From the NCBI GenBank assembly GCA_027025615.1, contig JALVQM010000387.1, positions 23,845 through 29,237 of the forward strand: 5,393 nucleotides of DNA. The letters are read 5' to 3'. Both the position numbers and the translations under genes were made by a program. Of the stretch, positions 1 to 5,276 are shown piece by piece (position 1 is the first letter of the stretch; every line of letters starts with the position of its first letter). Under the pieces are notes generated by a model. It ran no database searches. It worked only from the letters and a program-made list of their open reading frames with translations, and was not told the origin of the DNA. This stretch comes from Desulfobacteraceae bacterium. Lineage in GTDB: Bacteria; Desulfobacterota; Desulfobacteria; Desulfobacterales; Desulfosarcinaceae.

Positions 1-335
1 AATCCAGCCTGGACCCGAATGAACTTGTTTTTCTGGACCGGGCCCTTCCGGACTCCATCGCTTATTTCAAACTTGAAGGACTTGACCCAGCCCCAGCAGT
101 CAAGGCCAGCCACCGCTATCGGTATTCCAATATTTTTTTCTTCCAGCGGCTTCCTATGACGCCGGACCTCGTCCGCCGCGAAGACGAACAGACTGCCATC
201 AGGATTGAAAACCTGCTCATGGCAGCCTACCGTTTACTGGGCTATAATCCGGTCCACGTACCGCTTATGAGCATCGAATCAAGGGCGGATTTTGTCCTCC
301 GGCAGGCAACCCTCTACCTGCCAGGCAAGCCCTGA
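1..335 (+). CDS. AAA_28-type (NadR/Ttd14-like) P-loop ATPase/kinase, C-terminal part
   Basis: This is the last 110 codons of an open frame (first full codon at position 3) that runs off the left edge and stops at TGA 333-335. The translation contains FLDRALPDSIAYF, then the aromatic-rich segment RYRYSNIFFFQRLP, then RREDEQTAIRIENLLMAAY, and near the end LGYNPVHVPLMSIESRADFV. This order (LDRGxPDxxAY, then an 'xVFxxxxLP' strand, then an acidic helix with E-x-A-x-x-x, then 'LGY-x-x-x-x-VP-x-x-x-x-E-R-x-x-F') is what I know of the AAA_28 family of small predicted ATPases related to the kinase domain of NadR. The Walker A motif would lie upstream, outside the window, so nucleotide binding is inferred from the family. 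Substrate and cellular role are unknown. The gene converges on the minus-strand pseudouridine synthase with only 12 bp between the stop codons, and I see no clear intrinsic terminator there. Confidence 0.8.
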   Translation, partial: SSLDPNELVFLDRALPDSIAYFKLEGLDPAPAVKASHRYRYSNIFFFQRLPMTPDLVRREDEQTAIRIENLLMAAYRLLGYNPVHVPLMSIESRADFVLRQATLYLPGKP

Positions 336-347
336 ACCCGAACCTGA

Positions 348-1055
348 TTAATCCTCCAGGCCTTTGAGCAAAACCTGCAACTCTTCCGGGGCCAACATTC
401 GCCACTTGCCCTCGGCCAGATCTCCAAGCACTATTCCATCTATCCTCACCCTTTTGAGGGCAACAACCCTGTTGCCGACTTTACGCACCATGCGCCTGAT
501 CTGGCGGTTACGCCCCTCCTTCAGGGTTATTTTGAACCTGCGGCCTGAAATTCTCTGAATCCCGGCCGGCCTTGTTTTACGTCCCTGGATTACAATACCT
601 GTTGCCAGGCGTTCAAGGGTCTTGTCGCTGATGGGCCAGGCTGCCTTGACCAGGTATTCTTTTTCGTGGTCAAACGAGGGGTGGGCAAGGCGGTGATGGA
701 GTCGACCATCATTGGTCAGCAGCAACAAACCGGTGGTTTCCTTGTCCAACCTGCCTATGGGATATACCCGTTGCCCAATGTTGACAAGTTCGGTCACCAC
801 CAGCTCGCCTGGTTGATGACAACTGGTTACATACCCCCTGGGCTTGTTCAAAGCCAGGTAAATGTATTTGCTCTTGAGAACCACATGCCGACCGTTAAAA
901 CATACCCTGTCTTTTAGCTGATCCACCTTGGTTCCCAGGCGATCGACAACCTTGCCGTTGACCGTCACCCGACCGGCCAGGATATACCGTTCTGCTTTGC
1001 GGCGGGAACAAACACCGGCCATGGAAAGATATTTCTGTAAACGGATCAGGGCCAT
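348..1055 (-). CDS. rluB: RsuA/RluB-family rRNA pseudouridine synthase
   Basis: The product (235 aa from ATG 1055) isomerises a uridine in rRNA to pseudouridine; the closest functional fit is RluB-type modification of 23S rRNA. An N-terminal S4 RNA-binding domain (about residues 5-50, RLQKYLSMAGVCSRRKAE and GRVTVNGKVV) is followed by the catalytic domain. This has LNKPRGYVTS (69-78), the signature GRLDKETTGLLLLTNDG (101-117) with the catalytic Asp at 104, and KEGRNRQIRRM (179-189). Length is normal for the family and the C-terminus is complete. The open frame extends to a TTG at 1067 that overlaps the argJ stop (TTGA). I prefer ATG 1055 because family members normally start just before the RLQKYL motif; neither start has a strong Shine-Dalgarno. 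It lies 8 bp downstream of argJ, so the two are probably cotranscribed. The exact target (RluB versus RsuA/RluE/RluF-like) is inferred from the motifs and not proven. Confidence 0.9.
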   Translation of the reverse strand: MALIRLQKYLSMAGVCSRRKAERYILAGRVTVNGKVVDRLGTKVDQLKDRVCFNGRHVVLKSKYIYLALNKPRGYVTSCHQPGELVVTELVNIGQRVYPIGRLDKETTGLLLLTNDGRLHHRLAHPSFDHEKEYLVKAAWPISDKTLERLATGIVIQGRKTRPAGIQRISGRRFKITLKEGRNRQIRRMVRKVGNRVVALKRVRIDGIVLGDLAEGKWRMLAPEELQVLLKGLED

Positions 1056-1063
1056 GATTATTT

Positions 1064-2251
1064 TCAACTGCGATAATCGGCGTTTATCTTGACATAATCG
1101 ACACTCAGGTCACAGGTCAGAATTGACCAGTGCCCGGAGCCCTGGTTAAAATCAAGCTTTACCGTAAACTCGGGCTGGTGCAATACGGCGGTTGCCTTTT
1201 CTTCAGCATCTTGACCACACCCGACTCCCTGGTTGACCATTTTTACCCGGTCAAAAAAAATATCCACCCTGTCCGGATCAAACCCGGCACCGGACCGTCC
1301 GGCAGCTCCTATTATCCGCCCCCAGTTGGCATCCTGCCCAAAAAAGGCGGTTTTTACCAAAGGTGAATTGGCGACGGTATCTGCAATCATACGGGCGTCT
1401 TCATCGTTTGCCGCGCCCACTACCTCAACCCGTACAACCTTGGTAGCCCCTTCTCCATCTTTTACCAGCTCCATGGCCAAGTCGGCGAAAAGGTCTGTAA
1501 GCAGGTCCTGGAAAATCGCTCTGCTTTGGTCATCTACCCTGGCCCCGGAAAAACCGTTGGCCATAACCAGGACTGAATCATTGGTGCTGGTATCGCCATC
1601 AATGGTAATCCGGTTGAAAGTCCGGTTGACCACTGTTAACAACACTTGTTGTAAAAGTGCTGAATCTATTTCAGCATCGGTGCAAGCGAAACAAAGCATG
1701 GTAGCCATGTCCGGGCGAATCATTCCCGCACCCTTGGCAACCGCCACGACGGAAAACGGCCGGCCTTCAATCCGCCCCCGGCGCCACCCTATCTTGGGAC
1801 GCGTATCGGTAGTCATGATCGCCCTGGCCAAGTCCCTGAAACCATCAGGGGCCAGGCTTTTCACCAGCCCGGGCATAGCCCCGGCAATTCTGTCCACCGG
1901 TAATGGTTCGCCAATTACACCTGTGGAAGCCACCAGAATCCTGCCTGGCTCCATGCCAAGTTCCGAGGCTGCCGCTGAACACATTCTGAGAGCATCCTGT
2001 TCCCCCTGCTTGCCTGTGCAGCAGTTGGCATTGCCGCTGTTGACGATTATCGCCTGGCCGGTACCTGTTTCAAGATGCCTGCGGCAGACCTTGACCGGAG
2101 CCGCCTGGACAAGGTTCCTGGTAAATACTCCGGCTGCCTGGCACAATCCGTCGGATACTATCAACCCCAGGTCCGGGTTACCGTTTTTTTTAATCCCGCA
2201 TGCCAAACCAGCAGCCCTGAACCCCTGACAAACCATTTTACTGACGTGCAT
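1064..2251 (-). CDS. argJ: ArgJ, glutamate N-acetyltransferase / ornithine acetyltransferase
   Basis: ArgJ transfers the acetyl group from N-acetylornithine to glutamate in the cyclic arginine pathway; bifunctional members also make N-acetylglutamate from acetyl-CoA. The 395-aa product shows the family landmarks in order: GFRAAGLACGIKKNG (10-24), VNSGNANCCTG (70-80), the oxyanion-hole segment STGVIG (109-114), and KGAGMIRPDMATML (173-186). Thr184 in this last segment is the autoproteolysis site and nucleophile, and ITIDGDTSTND (215-225), KDGEGATK (264-271) and the C-terminal YVKINADYRS follow. Length and both ends are typical. ATG 2251 is chosen over an in-frame TTG at 2269 because a GGAGA Shine-Dalgarno (2262-2258) lies 6 nt upstream of it. 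Whether the enzyme is mono- or bifunctional cannot be read from sequence. It is followed within 8 bp by the pseudouridine synthase and diverges from the small selenoprotein gene across 150 bp. Confidence 0.97.
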   Translation of the reverse strand: MHVSKMVCQGFRAAGLACGIKKNGNPDLGLIVSDGLCQAAGVFTRNLVQAAPVKVCRRHLETGTGQAIIVNSGNANCCTGKQGEQDALRMCSAAASELGMEPGRILVASTGVIGEPLPVDRIAGAMPGLVKSLAPDGFRDLARAIMTTDTRPKIGWRRGRIEGRPFSVVAVAKGAGMIRPDMATMLCFACTDAEIDSALLQQVLLTVVNRTFNRITIDGDTSTNDSVLVMANGFSGARVDDQSRAIFQDLLTDLFADLAMELVKDGEGATKVVRVEVVGAANDEDARMIADTVANSPLVKTAFFGQDANWGRIIGAAGRSGAGFDPDRVDIFFDRVKMVNQGVGCGQDAEEKATAVLHQPEFTVKLDFNQGSGHWSILTCDLSVDYVKINADYRS

Positions 2252-2257
2252 TTCAAT

Positions 2258-2262
2258 TCTCC
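2258..2262 (-). promoter_or_regulatory. Shine-Dalgarno of argJ, decides the start
   Basis: On the minus strand GGAGA is followed by 6 nt and then ATG at 2251. The upstream in-frame TTG (2269) would place this site inside the coding region and has no comparable site of its own, so the ATG start is favoured. Confidence 0.75.
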
Positions 2263-2320
2263 GTATCAAATAATTTCCGCTATTTCATTGTTTACGTGCC
2301 AATGGTCTCCATGATTTTGC

Positions 2321-2372
2321 TTGCAAACCACAAATGGTTGCCTTAAAAATTAGCCCTCATAATCAGGATAAT
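2321..2372 (+). promoter_or_regulatory. Candidate promoter region for the selenoprotein-transporter pair
   Basis: The 150-bp gap between divergent argJ and the small selenoprotein gene must hold promoters for both. On the plus strand TTGCAA (2321-2326) and TAAAAA (2344-2349) are 17 bp apart, each matching the sigma-70 boxes at 4 of 6 positions. Two further -10-like boxes, CATAAT (2358-2363) and GATAAT (2367-2372), match at 5 of 6 but lack a good -35 partner. A short imperfect inverted repeat (AACCA, CAAA, TGGTT; 2326-2339) overlaps the spacer and could be an operator. For argJ I see only an isolated TTGGCA (complement of 2297-2302). All of this is weak. Confidence 0.25.
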
Positions 2373-2401
2373 TTAACCCGGATGATCCAGGATAGCCGAA
2401 G

Positions 2402-2590
2402 ATGAATGAACAAGCAAATGCTCCAGCCTGCCCCCAATGCGGTCACAAACTGTCAATCGTCAAGGGATGAACCTTAACCTTCTGGCGCTGCCGGGCTTGC
2501 AGACGCCGATACCCCCTGAGCAGGTTCATCGAATATATTGATGAACAGCTGGAAGACGATTTGGCTTTTACACGGTGCGACAGGATATAG
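2402..2590 (+). CDS. Dual-CxxC small selenoprotein with in-frame UGA (Sec23)
   Basis: A 62-codon frame starts at ATG 2402 (AGGA at 2389-2392, 9 nt upstream) and ends at TAG 2588-2590, with one internal TGA at 2468-2470, codon 23. Read as selenocysteine, the product has CPQC at residues 10-13, Sec at 23, CRAC at 30-33, a basic run RRRY (34-37), an acidic amphipathic stretch FIEYIDEQLEDDLAF (42-56) and a C-terminal Cys59. The two CxxC pairs on either side of the UGA look like a small zinc-ribbon or redox fold; without readthrough only half would be made. A SECIS-like hairpin lies 22 nt after the UGA. I recall a protein family annotated at NCBI as a dual CXXC motif small (seleno)protein, and this pattern fits that name, but I could not check it. 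The gene ends 3 bp before the transporter, so cotranscription is likely. Biochemical function is unknown; a redox or metal-binding role is inference. The alternative is a pseudogene with a nonsense mutation. Confidence 0.82.
2468..2507 (+). promoter_or_regulatory. UGA (Sec) codon with bacterial SECIS-like hairpin
   Basis: TGA 2468-2470 is followed by a stem-loop within the coding sequence. GGCGCTGC (2484-2491) pairs with GCAG (2499-2502) and CGCC (2504-2507), giving 8 Watson-Crick pairs, with A2503 bulged on the 3' side and a 7-nt loop CGGGCTT (2492-2498). The loop begins 22 nt after the UGA and has G at its second position. Known bacterial SECIS elements, such as that of E. coli fdhF, have a short stem with one bulged base and a G-containing apical loop at about this distance, where SelB binds. 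That SelB recognises this hairpin is inferred. Confidence 0.72.
2582..2585 (+). promoter_or_regulatory. Shine-Dalgarno of the AEC transporter, inside the selenoprotein gene
   Basis: AGGA lies 8 nt upstream of the TTG start at 2594 and within the last codons of the small selenoprotein gene. It supports the unusual TTG start, since no ATG occurs nearby in that frame. It also suggests that translation of the two genes is coupled. Confidence 0.55.
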
Positions 2591-2593
2591 CCT

Positions 2594-3523
2594 TTGATTA
2601 TCCTTAACAACCTTTTTCCGGTTTTTGCCATCATCGCCCTTGGCAGCCTGGCCAGACAGGCCAAACTGGTTTCAAAATCATTCCTGGAAATTGCCGACAG
2701 GCTGGTCTATTTTCTGTTTTTTCCTGCTTTGCTCTTCTGGAAAATCGGCCAAACCCCACCAACAGACTTGGCTGTCAATGGGCATCTTTTGCTGGCAGCG
2801 GCCGGTGCAGTCATTACTATCTACGTACTCAGCCTGGCATATATTTTGGTTTTCAAGGTAGAAGCATTCAAAGCCGGTACATTTTCCCAAACCTGCTATC
2901 GTTTCAATACATATGTCGGACTTGCCGTCATTCTGACCTATTACGGAGAATCCGCCCTGGCAATCTTTGGAGTGCTCATCAGCTTGATAATTCCCTTGAT
3001 CAATGTCCTGGCCGTTGGCACCCTTACCTGGTTTGCAAGAACCGGCCACAGCCAAAACAAAAGATCCCGGGCAGGGATGATTAAAACAATTGTCTCCAAC
3101 CCACTGATAATTGGTTGCCTGGCGGGGATCGCTTACAGCCATGCGTTTGGCGTCTTTCCTGTTTTTCTCGACAATACCTTTCGTCTTGGCGCCGGACTGA
3201 CCCTGCCTCTGGCACTGCTTTCCATCGGCGGCAACCTTACTTTCGGGACCCTGCGTGACAACCTCGGTCTTGCAGTAGCTGCGTCAGCCTTTAAACTGTT
3301 GCTTTTGCCACTGGCAGGTTTTGCCTGGATGCACATGCTGAACGTTGAAGGACTGGCTTTCGGTACTGGCACAATTTTTTTCTGTTTGCCTACTGCAACG
3401 ACTATTCAGGTGCTTTCATCTCAACTGGACAGTGATACCCATCTGGCTTCGGCGGCCATTGTGGTGTCCACTTTATTTTCAATCCTGAGTTTATCAACGG
3501 CCCTTGAATTGTTGCACTATTGA
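2594..3523 (+). CDS. AEC-family (auxin efflux carrier-like) transporter
   Basis: This 309-aa, very hydrophobic inner-membrane protein fits the AEC/Mem_trans family (secondary carriers in the bile/arsenite/riboflavin transporter superfamily). In bacteria these export or exchange organic acids such as malate or malonate. About ten membrane segments can be drawn, roughly at 2-20, 35-51, 64-88, 104-117, 121-147, 165-182, 196-214, 224-246, 253-275 and 284-306, with a basic cytoplasmic loop (GHSQNKRSRAG, 151-161) between the two halves. Family-type motifs are CYRFNTYVGLA (101-111), IPLINVLAVG (133-142), SNPLIIGCLAGI (168-179) and LPLALLSIGGNL (204-215). Length is typical. The start is TTG, supported by AGGA 8 nt upstream. 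It follows the small selenoprotein by 3 bp, so the two are probably one transcript. The substrate cannot be told from sequence, and the link between transporter and selenoprotein is unexplained. Confidence 0.9.
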   Translation: MIILNNLFPVFAIIALGSLARQAKLVSKSFLEIADRLVYFLFFPALLFWKIGQTPPTDLAVNGHLLLAAAGAVITIYVLSLAYILVFKVEAFKAGTFSQTCYRFNTYVGLAVILTYYGESALAIFGVLISLIIPLINVLAVGTLTWFARTGHSQNKRSRAGMIKTIVSNPLIIGCLAGIAYSHAFGVFPVFLDNTFRLGAGLTLPLALLSIGGNLTFGTLRDNLGLAVAASAFKLLLLPLAGFAWMHMLNVEGLAFGTGTIFFCLPTATTIQVLSSQLDSDTHLASAAIVVSTLFSILSLSTALELLHY

Positions 3524-3629
3524 TGGTTGTAAAAACATTATGGTTTTGAAAAAATACCTCGAGACACAGCGGGCCGGACAAAATTGCCTGCCCCTGTCAG
3601 TGGCTGCTGCGATTGAAAGGTAAGGTGCG

Positions 3630-4427
3630 GTGGAAAAAAATTTTCGCCTGACCATCGAGTACGACGGAAGCCTGTACCAGGGATGGCAACTTCAGCCTAA
3701 CGGCCCTACAATCCAGGGTGCAATTGAAAAAGCCCTGGCAACCATGACCGGGCAAACAGTACGCTTGACTGCATCTGGCAGAACCGACGCCGGAGTCCAC
3801 GCCTTGGGACAAGTTGCCAATTTTATTTGCGCAACCCGCCTGACTGCCCGGCAATTCCACAAAGGCCTCAACAGTATTTTGCCTGCCGACATTGCTATTC
3901 GCCAATGCCAACAGGTACCCCTGGGTTTTCATGCCCGTTACGATGTAATCAGCAAAGTATATTTATATCAGATAGCAAACCGTACCGTTCGTCCGGCCAT
4001 TGGGCGCCAGTACTGCTGGTGGGTTCGCCGACCATTGGATCTCGAGGCCATGGACAAAGCCTTACAGTTCTTTGTCGGTCGGCATGATTTCAAGGCCTTT
4101 GAAGCTTCCGGCAGCCCGCGGGCTCATAGCAAACGGAACATCCTGCGGGCAAATATTGAACTGAACAGCTCAGGCTTAATTCAAATTTTCGTAGAAGCCG
4201 ATGGTTTCCTGCGTTACATGGTACGCAATATCGTAGGAGCCCTGGTCGAAGTCGGACTTGGCTGCATGGAGCCTCAGCGAATCAGGCATCTTTTGGCGGC
4301 CAGGAATCGCTGCCTGGCCCCGCCCACGGCACCGGCACAAGGCCTTTGCCTGCTCAGCGTAAAATATCCCTTTACCCGGCAAAGCAACCCGTTACGTCTA
4401 CTTTTGGATACTGATAGTTTTATTTAA
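3630..4427 (+). CDS. truA: TruA, tRNA pseudouridine(38-40) synthase
   Basis: TruA converts uridines 38, 39 and 40 in the anticodon arm of many tRNAs to pseudouridine; it is cytoplasmic and needs no cofactor. The 265-aa product has the family features in order: LTIEYDGSLYQGWQLQPNGP at the N-terminus, SGRTDAGVHALGQVANF (49-65) with the catalytic Asp53, FHARYDVISKVYLYQI (100-115), DGFLRYMVRNIVGALVEVG (191-209), and the C-terminal APPTAPAQGLCLLSVKYP (230-247). Length is normal. The start is GTG; an in-frame stop at 3621-3623 rules out a longer form, and AAGG (3622-3625) lies 4 nt upstream as a short-spaced Shine-Dalgarno (GAAAGG at 3615-3620 is an alternative). It stands 106 bp after the transporter on the same strand. 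I see no terminator in that gap, and it may be read from its own promoter or by readthrough. A tail of about 18 residues after the last motif is slightly longer than usual but unremarkable. Confidence 0.97.
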   Translation: MEKNFRLTIEYDGSLYQGWQLQPNGPTIQGAIEKALATMTGQTVRLTASGRTDAGVHALGQVANFICATRLTARQFHKGLNSILPADIAIRQCQQVPLGFHARYDVISKVYLYQIANRTVRPAIGRQYCWWVRRPLDLEAMDKALQFFVGRHDFKAFEASGSPRAHSKRNILRANIELNSSGLIQIFVEADGFLRYMVRNIVGALVEVGLGCMEPQRIRHLLAARNRCLAPPTAPAQGLCLLSVKYPFTRQSNPLRLLLDTDSFI

Positions 4428-4458
4428 TGAACATAAAAAATTAGTTCCAGGCCGATAA

Positions 4459-4671
4459 TCAGGCAGTTCTTAGTACTGTCCAGCCGGGTGCAAACAGACA
4501 TATCCCGTGTCTGTAACCCTGACAGGCGGTACAATTAAGGCTGGGCTGTATCCCCTGCAACTGCAAGGCGCTCCTTTCACCCCTCAATCTTTTGCCCGGG
4601 TGAACCATACTGTTGCCGGCGTTTTTTAGGATTTCATACCATTTTATCGCGAACTGGCCTGCTTGTTGCAT
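4459..4671 (-). CDS. Possible small Cys-containing protein, doubtful
   Basis: A minus-strand frame of 70 codons (ATG 4671, TGA 4459-4461) contains CTACQGYRHGIC near its end, that is C-x2-C-x7-C, followed by LFAPGW. A shorter form of about 35 codons could begin at a TTG directly after a strong AAAGGAG site on the minus strand, within the longer frame. I recognise no family. The frame overlaps the nested inverted repeats, so the open frame may be incidental, and the weak start context argues against the long form. If real, the gene would diverge from the cNMP-binding gene and converge on truA. Confidence 0.22.
   Translation of the reverse strand: MQQAGQFAIKWYEILKNAGNSMVHPGKRLRGERSALQLQGIQPSLNCTACQGYRHGICLFAPGWTVLRTA
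4478..4546. repeat. Nested inverted repeats, possible structured RNA
   Basis: Three helices can be drawn one inside another. An outer 8-pair stem (4478-4485 with 4539-4546, CCAGCC against GGCTGG plus one U-G and one G-C pair) is followed directly on its 5' side by GGGT (4486-4489) pairing ACCC (4516-4519). Inside that is a perfect 7-bp hairpin, ACAGACA (4494-4500) with TGTCTGT (4508-4514), loop TATCCCG. The 19 nt at 4520-4538 are left unpaired. It has no T-run, so it is not a simple terminator. I do not recognise a known riboswitch or ncRNA in it, and either strand could form it. Confidence 0.4.
4594..4627 (+). terminator. Weak candidate intrinsic terminator before the cNMP-binding gene
   Basis: GCCCGG (4594-4599) can pair with CCGGC (4616-4620), leaving C4597 bulged, and six T residues follow at 4622-4627. 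The stem has only five pairs with a 16-nt loop, so it is weak. It shares bases with the alternative stem TTCACCC/GGGTGAA (4576-4582 with 4598-4604), so the two cannot form together. It could end the truA transcript or act as an attenuator for the downstream gene. Confidence 0.22.
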
Positions 4672-4699
4672 AGATTCAGTTAAAAACCTGTCACTTTCT

Positions 4700-4717
4700 A
4701 TCCGGGTTTAGCCGGAT
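4700..4717. promoter_or_regulatory. Palindrome ATCCGG-N6-CCGGAT upstream of the cNMP-binding gene
   Basis: A perfect 6-bp inverted repeat with a 6-bp spacer (GTTTAG) ends 24 bp before the ATG at 4742. The spacing and position suit an operator for a dimeric regulator or a small 5' hairpin. It does not match the CRP (TGTGA-N6-TCACA) or FNR (TTGAT-N4-ATCAA) consensus, and no regulator is identified. Confidence 0.3.
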
Positions 4718-4741
4718 TTAAAACTTACACCGGGGGGCTGC

Positions 4742-5233
4742 ATGCAAGAGTCGACTTTCTTGGACAGAAATATAGAGTTTATTGAAAATATAAAAAAAAT
4801 TCCAGTGCTGGAACCTTTCAATGACGAAGAACTGGAAAGACTAATCGAAATGAGCAAAATCAGGCGCTACCGTCCTGGTGAATGTATCGTCAAGGAAGGT
4901 CAATCAGACACTTGGCTGTATTTCCTGATGTACGGACAGGTGCGGATTGTCAAAAACGGTAAAGATGTTGCTATCCTCAAACGCCGTGGAGATATTTTCG
5001 GCGAAATGGGGGCTATCGACAGCGGACGACGTTCAGCTTCTGCCTATGCCATCCAGGATACCGTATGCCTGGCAACCGATATTTTTTATATTGAGAAACT
5101 TACCGGTAACGAAAAAATCGCCTTTGGATACGTTCTATACCGCTTGATCGCAGAAATTCTTGCCCGGCGTCTGAGACAAACGACTGACGCTTTAATCAGG
5201 GCCAAGGGTCGGCTCAATCTCAAGTTCTGGTAA
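4742..5233 (+). CDS. Stand-alone cyclic-nucleotide-binding domain protein (CRP-type fold)
   Basis: The 163-aa product carries one cNMP-binding beta-roll (about residues 26-115). The segments are FNDEELERLIEMSKIRRYRPGE, IVKEGQSDTWLYFLMYGQVRIV, and the phosphate-binding cassette FGEMGAIDSGRRSASAYA (86-103). In the cassette, Glu88 and Arg97-Ser98 are the positions that in CRP-type proteins hold the ribose and phosphate of cAMP or cGMP, so ligand binding is plausible. A C-terminal helix (about 123-155, ending ARRLRQTTDALIRAKGRL) matches the dimerisation helix, but no helix-turn-helix follows, so this is not a DNA-binding CRP/FNR regulator. It may act as a regulatory subunit for a partner protein. 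No signal peptide or membrane segment is seen. The start ATG follows CGGGGGGCTGC, whose G-run may act as a loose Shine-Dalgarno. The gene stands alone on the plus strand and converges on the partial gene at the right edge. Confidence 0.85.
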   Translation: MQESTFLDRNIEFIENIKKIPVLEPFNDEELERLIEMSKIRRYRPGECIVKEGQSDTWLYFLMYGQVRIVKNGKDVAILKRRGDIFGEMGAIDSGRRSASAYAIQDTVCLATDIFYIEKLTGNEKIAFGYVLYRLIAEILARRLRQTTDALIRAKGRLNLKFW

Positions 5234-5276
5234 CTTCCTGTCAAGTACATCCAGCCACTGTCGTGGTCTCCTTTAA

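Larger units (their letters stand above)
4428..4741. other. 314-bp intergenic region between truA and the cNMP-binding gene
   Basis: No convincing plus-strand gene lies here. From left to right it holds a nested inverted-repeat element (4478-4546), a perfect 7-bp inverted repeat (4576-4582 with 4598-4604), a GC-rich stretch followed by six T residues (4616-4627), and a 6-bp palindrome (4700-4717) just before the next gene. A 70-codon minus-strand frame (4459-4671) overlaps most of it. No clear sigma-70 promoter stands out for the gene at 4742, though one must lie in or before this stretch. Confidence 0.6.

Noticed and set aside
1233..2228. 331-codon plus-strand open frame antisense to argJ
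   Set aside because: It lies wholly opposite argJ, whose family motifs are unambiguous. The antisense translation is Ser/Thr/Pro/Ala-rich with no recognisable domain, typical of a shadow frame.
2402..2470. Reading the small gene as a complete 22-residue peptide ending at TGA
   Set aside because: The frame stays open after the TGA, completes a second CxxC pair, carries a SECIS-like stem and ends next to the following gene, all of which is better explained by selenocysteine insertion.
2678..3142. 154-codon minus-strand frame opposite the AEC transporter
   Set aside because: The plus strand encodes a clear membrane transporter over the same bases. The antisense product has no membrane segments or known motif despite many Gly and Cys residues.
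3540..3623. 27-codon ATG frame between the transporter and truA, possibly a leader peptide
   Set aside because: It has no Shine-Dalgarno and no attenuator-like structure after it. It is in frame with truA but separated by TAA, so it only serves to show that truA cannot start further upstream.
5254..5260. GCCACTG, resembling the B12-box end of a cobalamin riboswitch
   Set aside because: None of the other conserved cobalamin-riboswitch segments is nearby, and it sits between two convergent gene ends where a 5' leader would not be expected.
5254..5267. Short hairpin CCAC-TGTC-GTGG between the convergent stops as a terminator
   Set aside because: The stem has four pairs plus a wobble and no T-run follows on either strand, so it is too weak to call.
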